Source: Dysidea avara (Eukaryota > Porifera > Demospongiae > Dictyoceratida > Dysideidae). From it: a stretch of DNA of 64,000 nucleotides. This document shows positions 49,739 through 61,743 of the stretch, one piece after another. The stretch covers positions 27,768,472 to 27,832,471 of the forward strand of contig NC_089276.1 in assembly GCF_963678975.1 (NCBI RefSeq), in the 5' to 3' direction. The position numbers and the translations under genes are program-made. The notes beneath the pieces were generated by a model. That model did not search any database. It was not told the DNA's origin and saw only the letters and a list, made by a program, of their open reading frames with translations. Position 1 is the stretch's first letter, and the number at the start of each line of letters is the position of its first letter.

Positions 49739-52621
49739 ATGATCACAAGGAAGGCGTGCCTTAACGGCGTGCAGTGGAGGGAAATTCTTCGCCACAGACG
49801 TCAATATGGTGAATTCAATGCCGCTAGAGTTACATTAGTGCAGAAAGTTTCGCGTTATGATTTCGAGAAATCCATGCACTCGGATTTGCCCGAACAAGAC
49901 TTGAAGAAAATGGTACACTATGTCGCCCCAGATGTGTTAATGGTGTTTCAATTATAGCTTGTATCACGTGGTTCTGACCTTGCTAGCTTACTGGCGCGTC
50001 GCGATAGGCACCAAATTTGTGTGAGAGAGATCTTGGAGTATCTCAGGTGAGTTAGTGAGGGTGTGCTACACCTAGCCACACCCACTTGCTTGCTGCAGAC
50101 AACGTGGTACAGAGGTACGAGTGAGAGATGTGGATAGTTATGAGGTGGAAGATGTTGAATGGGCTGATGTAGTGCTGTCTGTTGGAGGTGAGCGTTCTAT
50201 TAGAGCATTTTGGTGCACAAGCCTTGTTTGTCTATGACATTGCAACAAATCTTGATAACACTATCATATGTGGCACATTATGTACTTGCAAATATAGAGA
50301 AAAAATATCTCACTATTGGCTACTTTTTGCATTTGTCAGATATTCAGAGTGATTTGTAGCTTGCAGGAGTTATCTATAAAATTTAGTTATGTATACTAGC
50401 CCCCCAACAATATAGGATTATGGGCTACAGTGTTTCCTATTGATGAGGACACCAAGATGGTATATTTGTACCATTTCAGGTGATGGCACATTCCTACGTA
50501 CCTCATCTAAGCTCATGTCTACTGATACCCCATTGGTAGGATTGAACTCTGATCCTGAGAGGTGTGGTCACTGAGATCATGTGATGTTGTGATCCCTTCT
50601 TGTAGATCTGAAGGACTGCTATGTGCTAGCTGGCCACACACCAACTATTCCAGCCAATCAGAAGTGTTAGATAAATTGTTCACAGGAAAATTCAAGTAAG
50701 GTTTCTGGCGGAAGATCATGCATGTCCATTTACATACGTATGTGTGTATTTGTTAATCATAGTATTTGTAACAGCACCCTTTCACTCTTGCTGCTTATAC
50801 TGTGTTCAAATGTTTTTGCTAACACAGTATAGTACATTGTGAAAATTTGTACAGTACGTTAAATTAATGTCTGTAGAGTTTAGATGTTTGATTTCTGTAG
50901 GTGGAAGCTACGTCATCGTATTAGGGTACAAGTGGGCAGACATCACTTACCAGTCCTAGTATTGAATGAAGTGTTTATTGGGGAACAGGATGCCCACCAG
51001 TTAGTGTGGATCGCATGATTCTTTATGATGTCATAACCATGTCACACCCACAGCACATCATATTACGAGATCACATGTGACAGTGATGTTAGTGAGAAAC
51101 AGAAGAGTTCTGGTTTGGTTATATATACTGGTACTGGCTCTACTGCTTGGTGAGGATCATGTGAGCTAACCAGTCCCACCCACTAGCCGTCTTGCAGGGT
51201 ATACAATATCAACAGGATGGGTGATGCCAAAGTGCAACAGTTACTACAAATTGGTGAGACAAAATCTGTGAGATAACCACAATGTAATATTTCCCAGGCA
51301 TTAACTTACTACAGTCCAGTATCATTGTCTTTGACAAAAAGTATTTATTGCAAACAGCAATATGCAGTGTGCTATGTTGGCAATTGACTCCATTTACATC
51401 AAAGCACCACAGTTTTTACTTTGATATACCATAATTTATATACTTGGTTAAATGCTGCACCTTTAATAGTGAGTGGCTTAACCATCAAGTAGGGGTCAAG
51501 TTTGAATAGCTGGCACATCAATTTTTGAACTAGAGTAATAAATGCCACAGCATGTAACCAAGTAAATACAGTAAGCCGGTTATATCAAGAGTATATTTAA
51601 AAAATTATATTATATACTTTGGGCATATTATGTAGAATACTTGCAATGTTGGTAGTCAAAGCCATATACATTAAAGAATATCTTAGTTAAATTAACACTC
51701 ATCCTCAACTTTGCCTCTGGACTCATGTCAGTAAGGCCATACCAAATTAATCATGTTTCACAGATTGTTTGCCCTCTAGTAGTGACCTGCAGCTGGTAGG
51801 TTGAAAAAATAAATAAAAATGTGTCAGCTACAACTGACTGCTTTAAGAGTTTATATGACTGCTCTATTAGAGTATCTTGCCGAGATCACGTGATTTACAT
51901 TTATTTTTGAGTTTGCCAAAATATTGACCCGCCACATCCGTGAAACATAAGATTAATTTGTCATGGCCTTACTAAGATGTTCTACTCCTGTTGTCTTGTT
52001 TTGGGAATGAGTGAAGGTTACATATGTATGTAGATTATAAAGTCTTTAGCTGTTATTGTTCAACAAATAAATACCTTATACTTAGTATGGAGCTCATATT
52101 GTGTATTGATTGTTCTATTTTAGTAAAAGAAAAATCTTCAAGTATACACATTTCTCCTGACCTGGTCAATAAAGGTAAATGTCTGAAATAATAATGTTGT
52201 TATTTGCTTTTTGTTATAAATTTAATTTCTAAACTACATATGGCTGATATGTACAATTTTTATCATGATCGACAAGAAGCAAGCTACTTTTTATACCCAT
52301 TCCCTGTAGTGATGACAAAATTCAACCAATCAGTGGTGTACAATGGTAGTCAGCCCACCATGTCCTACGCTGTCAGGGAGCCCATCACTAGGGGGATATT
52401 CTCTGCAACACATACACAAGGAACTGCAAAACAGTAAGGCCATCTGTGCTGTTTATGCATGCTCTTCTTACAACCTGCTAAACAGGATTACTGTCAAGTC
52501 TCGTGGCTGGGAACCAGGTTTATTTATTGATGGATGGTACCATTGTAAATTTCCCGAAGGAACTGTAGCTAAATTTGAGATGAGATTAAATGACGCACTT
52601 AGAACTGTAGAATTGATATAA
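49739..52621 (+). CDS. NADK2: NAD kinase 2 (mitochondrial type)
   Basis: Phosphorylates NAD+ to NADP+ (mitochondrial in animals). Exons: 49739-49912, 49958-50046, 50099-50187, 50480-50561, 50606-50695, 50901-50999, 51054-51149, 51198-51253, 52124-52174, 52277-52433, 52486-52621. All phases agree and give 372 residues. Motifs: VSRYDFEKSMHSDLPEQDLK at the N-terminus, SRGSDLASLL, GGDGT (117-121, the kinase signature), NSDPERSEG (140-148), LNEVFIGE, SSGLVIYTGTGSTAW, AVREPITRGIF. Six introns are only 44-54 nt. The acceptor at 52277 was chosen as the first AG in a long AG-free stretch that also fits phase. The start at 49739 gives a short, basic, Arg-rich leader compatible with mitochondrial import, but an upstream exon cannot be excluded because a TTTACAG lies directly before it. 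A loop present in the human protein between the RIR and LNEVFIG blocks is much shorter here. Confidence 0.9.
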
Positions 52622-53722
52622 CAACAAATTATAACATAATTCTAATCATTACACACTGCAACAGATACTGGTGTCAGTTTCCATAGTAACCACTACAGCA
52701 ATCAATTAAGGTGTAGAACCTAGTAACAGAAAATTCACCATGGTAACGAGATGAACATATGTAGCTAACCACAACACCCTATATATATATATATATATAT
52801 ATTACGGACATACAACACTTTTATACCAGTCATGCATGCCCCACTACTTTTCACGGGTGGATGTGTATCGGCCATTTAACTGTAAGGACACTACTTGACC
52901 TCATTATAACCATTTGCAACTCTGATGATGTGATGTACTTGACATGGTCACTATAATGGGGTCATGTAGTGCAAAAGACAACTCGCATATTCAAAAGAGC
53001 TATTACGTCCCAAAAATGTGGTCTTAATAACAAGACCACCTCATTTTGAGGCCATATTGCTTGCATGTAACACTTTCACACCTACATGAAACAGAACAGT
53101 TAGGAATCATTTCACACCTTCATATTAGTTCCAAAACAGTTCTACATTAATCTACGGACCAAAGCCTGCCATTTTGTATGGAACCATCTGGGTACCAATT
53201 AGATCTCTGGTAAATAATAACTACTCAGTATACCTTAGCTGACTTTGGCTCCTACTTAGCATAAGTGACTGAATCTGCATTATCCCACATGTGCTTGCAA
53301 GCCTAATGTTACAGTAGAATGCGACAAATGCAATGGGATGGAATATTTTATATTCCTTTGATTAAGTGGATAGAATCAATGGGATTCAAAAACAATGCAT
53401 GGACATCTTACAAAACTGGTCACATAAAAGAGGTGGTCTAATCAAACAGGTGGTTGCTAATAATAAGCAATGTCAGTATATTATGTGGTTGATAAGTATA
53501 CTGACTCAATAAGTATGCTGACTGACTATAATGAGTCAACAATCCCTAATATGGTCATCACTATAATTTAAGGCCAGACTTCACACCTCAGTGACAATTG
53601 ACCACTAGCAGGTCATGTGGCAAGTAGTGTATGACTGGAAAATTCCCTAGACCCACACAAAGGTGCCTTGAAAAACTAGGACCAAAGGAGTACATTATAC
53701 AAGTGTACCTTTAAGTCCAGGA

Positions 53723-54357
53723 CAGTGTTGAAACCGGTCGACCCACTGACCCAGATGGTGATCCAGGGGATTTGGCCCAGATTAATAAAAAACTGGGACA
53801 TGCGCCAGAGCTACATTTTGAGTGCTTGTCTAGCACGTTAAGTACAAGGGTAGCTATATAATAACTAAGCAGGTACAAGGTTTATAATTAACAATTTATT
53901 CAGTGGGTGTGGTTCCACGTAGGTTTGCAGATAGCAAGATACGTTTCCTGTAAGTGGGTGTGGCTTTGCGCATATCTAACACACGGTAAATACAAACAGT
54001 ATGACACATCACCGATATTAAAGTGGGTGTGGCTCACAAAATAAGCTGGCCTGCCGAAAACTTGACTATATCACGTACGATTAGTGAGCATGGCTCCACA
54101 TAAGCCTGCAGGCAGCCATGGGCATGGATTCATGCAAACCTACAGACTGCAATACCACCAATAAATGGGCATAGCTGCATGTATGGCTGCAGACAGTCAT
54201 CCCGATAAGTGGGTGTGGCTCAAGAAGAAGCTGGGTTGCATCAGTACTTGACTATGACTTATACACTTCCATATCATCCAACTAATTAATTACGTGATCC
54301 GATCCGGATGACCCGGACAAAATGTGATCCAGTTGACTCGACCCGGTTTCAACGCTG
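53723..54357. mobile_element. hAT-like element with internal repeat units
   Basis: Starts CAGTGTTGAAACCGGTCGAC and ends GACTCGACCCGGTTTCAACG then CTG, an inverted pair of about 25 bp. Flanking octamers are GTCCAGGA and CTCTAGGA (6 of 8 alike). The interior repeats AAGTGGGTGTGGCT at least four times (about 53910, 53955, 54022, 54205) and variants such as AAATGGGCATAGCT, giving degenerate units of about 45-60 bp. No coding frame. Confidence 0.7.
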
Positions 54358-54430
54358 CTCTAGGATCATGACAAATTGTAAGCAACTTGGGGATGTTATA
54401 ATAGCTCTAATTTGGTGCTGTAAGTTGCAG

Positions 54431-55393
54431 GCATGGGTCCAATTATCAAGTACATCAAGTAATGTACAAGTATAAGTAATTTAGTTGAACATTCTGACAC
54501 TGACTGACAGTAACTACAAGTACTTTTCACTTTACCAAATATTACTGCGCATAAGTGTTCTTTGAAAGCAGAACAGACAGGCATAAATCTGATGTTTAAA
54601 TTCACAAAGCCATCACAATGTGTAAACATTAGCTACAATTATTCAAATCCTTCACCTCAAGTTTACAGCATTCTTGTTTAAGATCTTTTCTGACAATATC
54701 AATGTTTACTGATTACTCATCTGGAACCTGCAGCTGATGCAGGTGGTACATAATACAAAGAACTCGTTTAACAACTAATATAAAACTACCAGCAGGCACT
54801 TATTTTCATAAGCAAATACTCCGGATAGTGTTGTCAGTGAATAGCATCATTAGTTACACTGGCTGCATTCTAGCGACCACAGCATGATCCTTACGGGAGT
54901 AAACTTTTGCATATGTAGCTTCATGAAATTCTTCTAGTGTTTTTCCAACCTTATTCATTATGTACAAAGTACACAATACTGTCTAGTTGGAAATTTTTGA
55001 GGGACGAAACCTTCATGAATTTTGCGAGAAATGATATAGCTTTGTGAAAATGTAACCATGATATGTAACCATGAAAAGTTTGAGGTTACATATAAAATTT
55101 TGTATCACAAAAAGTCCCAGCTAAAGGGTACTTAAAATCACTCAAGCACTTGTACCGCATGCGATTTAGCTCGAGACAGAATTTGGCAGATAGTATTTTG
55201 GTGAAATCTTGTGTCATACTGTATCTCTCTCTATATAGCTGGCTACAAAATTGGAGAATCAAAGTTGATTTGCCAAATTCACCAAAGTTTTCTCCTGCCA
55301 AAATTTTGTATCATACAGTATAAGTGCAAGCACATTGGGATAATACAAATAAAGTACAAGTACTTTTTAAAAGTGCATGTACTTGAACCCATG
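54431..55393. mobile_element. Element with AAGTAC-rich inverted ends
   Basis: The left end has GCATGGGTCCAATTATCAAG followed by TACATCAAGTAATGTACAAG. The right end has AAGTACAAGTACTTTTTAAA followed by GTGCATGTACTTGAACCCATG, which is inverted relative to the left. The inner sequence is AT-rich with no supported gene. The boundaries are approximate. Confidence 0.5.
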
Positions 55394-56027
55394 TTTACCT
55401 ACCAATGTATAAAACACATGCAGTGTAAATGAATGGCACCTCTGGATCCAGCTACCATAAAGTGCTTACATTACAAAACAACTAAAGGCAGAGACAGACG
55501 ATCAATTACAATTACTAATCCATCTGATGCCAAGCAGTGAATTGCACCATATTTACATAGCTATATTGGTATTATATTACTGCAAAAAGTACAAGCTTTC
55601 TGAGACATTTTCATACAAATGTAGTAAGTTGCTATCTCAATGTTAACACAACAAATCCTGCATCAATTATGCTAGAATTATGTCATCTCCAGTCTGTTAT
55701 GCCCTATATTTTGCTAGCATCGCAGCGTGCACATAGTATTAAGAATGTCTCAAATTCAACATCCACTTCTAGAAGCTTTACACAAAGTCAACACATACTT
55801 CATGAGCTTGTAATAAGTCCAATCCATCGTATCAAAGTCCTATACATATCAGAGTTTATAAAATGAAGCAAAAAATGATTGAGCCAGCATTTGTGTGCAT
55901 AGGTTACTGTCACTGCGTTTCCAGATAAATAGGCAGCCTCTACAGAGAGGGGTTGCTTGACAGATGACTTTTATAGTAACCAGATGTGTGTATGATTGTT
56001 TATATATTTATAAACAGGCTCACCTTC

Positions 56028-56147
56028 TCAAGGTTTAGTGAGCTTCTTGGGATTATTGGCAGCAACATAATGGTACAACACCACCAATACAAACACCAAT
56101 ACTCCTAGGACGTTAGCAAATAGTGCCAACTGTACGTCAGATATCAT
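56028..56147 (-). CDS. OST4: Oligosaccharyltransferase subunit OST4
   Basis: A 39-residue single-exon microprotein: [20 protein letters not shown] then [19 protein letters not shown]. It is one transmembrane helix (about 5-28) with a short lumenal start and a cytosolic NNPKK tail, matching the very conserved OST4 family in length and sequence. It stabilises the STT3-containing oligosaccharyltransferase complex in the ER membrane for N-glycosylation. The methionine is followed directly by the conserved I-S/T-D-V-Q-L, fixing the start. An upstream non-coding exon is possible. A candidate gene starts 254 bp away on the plus strand. Confidence 0.93.
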   Translation of the reverse strand: MISDVQLALFANVLGVLVFVLVVLYHYVAANNPKKLTKP

Positions 56148-56401
56148 TCTTGAAGGCCACGTGCACGTGATTCACACACAAAAGAACTTTATACCTAAGA
56201 AAGATACACAAGCAAAACGCATTATGTAAATCCTAGTACAACTTTCACAGTCCTAGTACAATCTAACTTACTTGTCCACTACCTCAATGGCGAGATGGTG
56301 TGTCGTCTATGTAACGCTCACCTGGGCATTAAATAGAAGAAACTTGAGACGAGAAATAGGCCGATCATGAAATAATTGTTTAGTCGTTTGTTGGAGCTGC
56401 T

Positions 56402-57089
56402 ATGGTGTTTAAACGAGTGAGTGTAATAAGTACATGTGTTTAGGATAGTGAATGCGAGACAGCTGTGATTTTTGGCATGGTGTAATCAAGTGTGTAATCG
56501 TGTAAAACTTGGTTGCATTGTACATGTGAGTGTCTCCACTCGTTGTGCTTGAGGGATATGTGCCTGTGTGCAGATTGTAATGTTGAGAAGACTAGTCGGC
56601 ACATAAACTCAAGCACTAAGAAGTACATTAATGTGTGTAGAACCACACCTACCATACCACCCATTCCAGTGGGTGGAGAGGCAACACCTACATAGATAAC
56701 ATGCCTACATAGATAACATGCACAGTACATGCATACATACATCAGTGATTAGCTAGCTCCGCATGAGGTAGTGTCTCATAAATACACATGCTAATGCTAG
56801 TAATCAACACATTGTTTGAAATTACAAGATCTAAACATTATTATTTTATTTATTAATGCTTTTACAGCACAGGTGTTGAAGGTCGCATGATCTCTTGTTG
56901 AATGTTTTTACAAAACTCGTGTTAGTTGTGTGTATTGTTAGGTTGCTGGGAGCACTAGTAGCAGTGGAGGGGATGCCCCTAATGAGGCCTATATATTGTT
57001 GACATCAGATAGGGGACTTTCCCGTAGTTGTAGAGCTGCATGGTTTCTGCAGAGACTTGGACATGAACTAAAAGAAGGCACTGAGGAGA
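56402..57089 (+). CDS. Unrecognised gene, weak exons 56402-56416 and 56942-57089
   Basis: A possible first exon MVFKR (56402-56416, donor GTGAGT) could join in phase 0 to an open exon 56942-57089 with acceptor TTGTTAG and donor GTATGT. That exon encodes VAGSTSSSGGDAPNEA, then YILLTSDRGLSRSCRAAWFL and QRLGHELKEGTEE. The second block is faintly like the end of a rhodanese fold but lacks a clear catalytic cysteine loop, so no function is claimed. A Cys-rich frame at 56513-56695 lies between and could be a further exon; it has C..H and C..C pairs but no good acceptor. A possible next exon at 57168 runs straight into the transposon that starts at 57193. The gene may be broken by that insertion, or the model may be wrong. 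Confidence 0.3.
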
Positions 57090-57489
57090 AGTATGTTGTA
57101 TTGTGTATGTGTGTGTGCAAGTTATAAAACATTAATATGTTGCTTGCATGTAAAAAAAACATGTAGGCTGCATTTTTATGCAATGCAGTATCGGGAGTGT
57201 ATAAACAGTGGAATGGACTGTGGAATACTGGAATGGTGGAATGGAATTTTTTAAAAGTTCAATATCAGTTTTTACATCCAAACAAGTACAACTCCTTCCC
57301 TTAAGTAAGCAAATAAATAGGATTACTGGGTGTATCCATTCACTACACTACTGGATTCACATAAAATTTGCTCAAACACATTTTTTTGACCGCAAACACC
57401 TCTTTCACCGACTAAAAGTGATTACATAGGGTAGTATACCATCTCGTCTTGAGTATTAGAGGCACGTACAGCTAACTGTACATAGTCTA

Positions 57490-57570
57490 TTATTTTAAGC
57501 ACAAATGCTGAAGGTCTGTAGGACACCTGGTCCTACAGCCTGTTTATAGATGTGTGTTTGAAAAAGGTAG
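57490..57570 (-). mobile_element. SINE-like fragment, copy 2
   Basis: Shares CACAAATGCTGAAGGTCTGT and AGGACACCTGGTCCTACAGC with the minus-strand SINE-like repeat at 12548-12745. It lies nested in the 57193-59018 element. A third, more degraded copy with TTACAGCACAGGTGTTGAAG is at 56840-56905. Confidence 0.6.
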
Positions 57571-58104
57571 GTGCTAGTTTTGGTGGTTTATTTAATGGTA
57601 TAACTTTGGTTTGAACTCTTTGTTACAGTTACCGTATTTTTTGCTAATATGTGTAACCTTACCTTCCTGTTTGAAAGTGTGCACAATGAGAAGCAATTCT
57701 TTGTAACACTGCCCACTCGTTGCTATTTACAAACAATATAAACCAAAGAGCTGGCAAAGCTAGAGTGAATGTGCAGACCGCTGAAAGGCTACAGGTGATT
57801 TCTATGTTACATAACATAATTGCATGGTAAAATGATTATTGTGTGCTATTTTACAAGAAGGCTATAGAGAAGACAGACGGATGCATTAGTAATGTTAACA
57901 GTGCACAGTGCTTGAAACATTGTTAGTAGTAGGCAAATTATTTTCGATAACGAACTGCACTTAGGTTTTAGTGCATGCAGTTTTTGTGATCAAAGTACAA
58001 GTTTTAGTACATGTTTCATGTTGGTGAATTGTATCAAATTCTAAAACACTTTTTGTGGTTAAGTCTGGTGATAAAAGGCAAGAAAAAAACAAAAAAAAAC
58101 TTGA

Positions 58105-58312
58105 GTCCAGTAATCCAGTCCAGTCCAGTAGTCCAGTCCAGTCCAGTAGTCCAGTCCAGTCCAGTAGTCCAGTCCAGTAGTCCAGTCCAGTCCAGTAGTC
58201 CAGTCCAGTCCAGTCCAGTAGTCCAGTCCAGTAGTCCAGTCCAGTAGTCCAGTCCAGTAGTCCAGTCCAGTAGTCCAGTCCAGTAGTCCAGTCCAGTAGT
58301 CCAGTCCAGTGA
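58105..58312. repeat. CCAGT minisatellite
   Basis: About 200 bp built from ccagtccagtagt-type units of 13-19 bp with varying numbers of the CCAGT pentamer. The flanks (CTTGAGTCCAG on the left, CCAGTGATTGGATACA on the right) match the end of the element at 48293-48805. Long frames reading TGLDYWTGLDW are repeat artefacts. Confidence 0.95.
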
Positions 58313-59018
58313 TTGGATACACCCCTTGAAGTCAGCTCTATTATCATACTTCACCTCACCATACACAAAGTTTACCAATGTAATGTAGTGTAAAGTCAGT
58401 TATGAACATGTACAATAACAGTTTATTGGGAATACCAAGAAGACTCCTGACTTAACCCTTGTTCCCAAATGATAAAAAGTTAGCTAGCTAGCTGATTACA
58501 TGTATGCATTGCAAAAGTACATTCAATGTATAATGAAGTATTCATTTATTTATTATCAACTATACCAGTTAGGCACTGGAGGGCAGACACAGAAGGCAGA
58601 GTTTGTACGAGGTGTTTACCACTAACCTAGGAGGAGTAGGAACCTAAGTGAAATTAAATCTTTGGATAAAGTAAAACGGGACTAGTAAACGTTTACAATG
58701 AGCCTTTTCCATAATTATGCCAGAAAACAAAATTTAAGCCAAAGTTCGTTGTGGCAGTGTCACGTTGCACACTGAACTGAACCTTCATTAAGACAGTTAG
58801 TTTCAGACGAATATTGAGTTATAAGTCATACAAGTGTTGTGGTGAGGAAAAGTATGCTAAAAGAGCTGACTTCAAGGGGAATACTATTTATTTGCTTACT
58901 TAAGGGGAGGAGTTGTACTTATTTAGATGTAAAAATGATATTGAATTTTTAAAAATTCCATTCCATCACTCCAGTATTCCATCATTCCAGTAGTCCATTC
59001 CACTGTTTATACACTCCC

Positions 59019-60660
59019 GTTCCCTACTGGAAATATATATGGTGCTCATTACATGCAATTTCCTAAGTAGGCATGCATGACCTCCTAAACATGTATGTAG
59101 TCAATCTATTGTACATGTTTGTTTAACATGCATGGCTTTGGGGTTTCCAGCATGTATGTGACATGAATTCCAACATGTATGTACTGTACCAAGTTGTAAC
59201 ATGAATGTTCAAAAGCTAGCATGCTGGTGCATTCATGTACATTCATGTTACATGCATGCTATTGCTATCGTTTCTATTGGTTAATGCATTTCTCAGTCCC
59301 CTGGTACACATGGTAGTCCCCATGAAGTAGCTACAGTATGTTACATGTACACAGTAAAGTGTAACAAGCAAGTGTAAGATTTCATTGTAGGATTCTGCAT
59401 GCAAAAAGTGCAACATGTCACCCTACATGTACAGTATGTAACATCACTAACGTGTATGTCAATATACAGGAGTTGTGCATGCATGTCACATACATGCAGC
59501 CCTCACTATAACATGTCACTGGATCATGTAGATAACATGCACCTCACATACATGTAACACTCATGTATCACGTAACATTTGTGCATGGTCACATGGCATA
59601 ATATTTCAAGTAGGGAGGTTTAAATGTTATCGTATTATTTATGTCATGGCTTAAGTTGTATTGGAAACAACCTACAGTAATATGTTTTGTGTGTATTTCA
59701 ATAAATATATTTCTATATTGTTCTCAAATGTCAATATCCAGTTATCAGTCACTGTTACAATTATACGTGACTCTTAATATATTAAAGTCCAACACATACT
59801 TACCATACATGATATTTGCATGTCACCCTATACATACATGTATGGTGAATTCTTATGATAACTGATTTGTGTATGTACAGTATTGTAGCCATGTTGATCA
59901 TTCAAGTTTCGTGACCTCACATACACGCACTCCTACTTCATAAAACTGAAGTTGGTTTAAAATGTTTACTATATATCTACAGAAACTTTTGCGGTATGAA
60001 TTTCACAGTTGCATACTACATATGCATGCTAAAACAGAATTTTTCACTCACAGATCACATACTGGTGAATGGTGATGATAAAAAGGAGTTGTCTCATGTG
60101 TTGATTGTGTTTAAGCTCGTGTTGCACAATGGGAACATAATCCGTTAATATAAGCTAGGCTTGTATGTGTGTTGCAGTCAACTATTGACTGTGTGAGTGG
60201 TTATCACAGGCTGAGCTGAAACTGCCATTTACAGCCGATCAGATGGTCAAGGAAAGTTGAAATGTGTTGGATATACTGTATCAAGCTTGATGAACAAGAC
60301 AGCTACAGTACACTGCAAAACATGCAAACATGACATTGCAGCTGCCACCAGTTTCTGCATGTGGCCAACAATAGCTTAGCCTACTACGAAGGGGTCCTAC
60401 GCATTTTTAGATTCGATTCATCTTCTTTCCAACTTGGAGATTCCACACGTTCTCATAGATATGGTAGCTAGCCATAAATACAACAACTAATGTAATGACA
60501 GTGAAAGAATTTTTTGTCTATGTCATTACTGTCATATTGCAGCAAAAAACAGTCACACGCTATCAAATTTTCATGGATCACTGTTGCTCTGTTAACTGTG
60601 AAATCTGTGAAAATTATGTACCGTGAAAATTTCCACATGTCTGGTATATCAAATGGTACG
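59019..60660. other. Intergenic, repetitive ACATGT-rich DNA
   Basis: Dense ACATGTA/CATGCATG words between about 59040 and 59600 without clear periodicity, then AT-rich sequence. No exon with family resemblance was found on either strand. Confidence 0.5.
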
Positions 60661-60669
60661 GTAATACCG

Positions 60670-61743
60670 TTTAAGTAGGGATCCCCTGAAAATTTCGCAT
60701 GCCACCCAAAATTCCGCCTTTGAAAATCATACTAGAGACGTCATACAAGGCAAAAATCACCTTTGCAGAATAGTACTAGTCCATATGATTTATAATACAG
60801 CATTAATTATAATAAAACACTTGCACGTTGCCGGATATAGAATTTTTAACAGTCACCAAAACTCTAATTTTAGACTGACTGACTGAGTGACCACAGTCGC
60901 AAGGCTAGAGGCCAAACGAAGCAGTGCACGGCCACCATTTTACGCCACAATAACAAACTCACCAGTGGGATGTACCTTTTGGGGTTCCGATTGAGCGTAG
61001 GCCCTCTGCACCTTGTCTTTTCTTTTATCTTCAATCAAGCTGCTTGTCTTCTTCATCCAACGAAACTATATCGAGGCGTTAATTTTCCGTATCAACACTT
61101 TCTTTCAGCTGCATATTTAGATGCTACAGAATTATTTCAGAGCTGGATTTCAAAAGTGCTTCAGTCCTGGCGCTACTATAACAGGTATACTAGCTAGATA
61201 TCTGCAATTTTGCAATTGGGTTCCTAGGTTCGCGACCACACCCGTCAAATAAAGATCTAGGTGAACTAATAGTGATAGAGTACGGAGACCATGCACACCT
61301 CTTAACAGTCTAGCTATATTATTTACTTAATAGTAAACAATATGACCTTGGTCTAGCTAGCTGCACATTGACTCGCGATACTCTAATACAACAGTCATGT
61401 ATGATATTCTAATAGAACAGTCACAAGTTACACTGTGGCTAGCTAGCTGTGCTACAACAAAAAACTGAACAAACTAGTATTTTTTTATAATTGTTTATTT
61501 AAAAATGAAGTATTTATGCAATAAAAAGTAGTGTAACAAGAGATAAATGATGATATTACAACATAGCTCAGTGGGAAAGTCCCTACTTTGGCACATTAGC
61601 TATAACAATTATTTTGTTCAATGCCAAAGTAGGGACTTCCCACCATGGTATGCTGTAATACCATCATTCATCTCTTGTTACACTACTTTTTATTGCAAAG
61701 ATCCTGTTTCATTTTTAAATTAACGATTTTTTAAAAATACTAT
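60670..61743. mobile_element. Compound repeat, copy 2
   Basis: Second copy of the repeat at 23400-24502. The first module (60670-60975) is reverse-complemented relative to copy 1 (here ATTCCGCCTTTGAAAATCAT ... ACCAGTGGGATGTACC). The middle module (about 61000-61430, GTAGGCCCTCTGC, TTATTTCAGAGCTGGATTTC) and the palindrome (61473-61743) keep the same orientation. The dispersed motif occurs twice at about 61379-61425, as in copy 1. Confidence 0.7.

Larger units (their letters stand above)
52622..56027. other. Intergenic, NADK2 to OST4
   Basis: Convergent 3' ends. Contains an AT microsatellite (52779-52801), unrecognised AT-rich sequence to 53720, a hAT-like element (53723-54357), an inverted-end element (54431-55393) and unique-looking AT-rich DNA to OST4. 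No further coding sequence is supported. Confidence 0.6.
57193..59018. mobile_element. 1.8-kb element with about 150-bp inverted ends
   Basis: Starts GGGAGTGTATAAACAGTGGA and ends with the exact reverse complement TCCACTGTTTATACACTCCC. Inverted similarity continues through GGAATGG-type short repeats, AGTACAACTCCTTCCCTTAA and GTAAGCAAATAAATAG (about 57300-57320 pairs with 58885-58920). It carries a SINE-like fragment (57490-57570) and the CCAGT minisatellite (58105-58312). No transposase frame is recognised. Confidence 0.8.

Noticed and set aside
58011-58378. Three overlapping frames of the TGLDYW / SPVVQSS type
   Set aside because: All are readings of the CCAGT minisatellite in different frames; no non-repeat coding sequence supports them.
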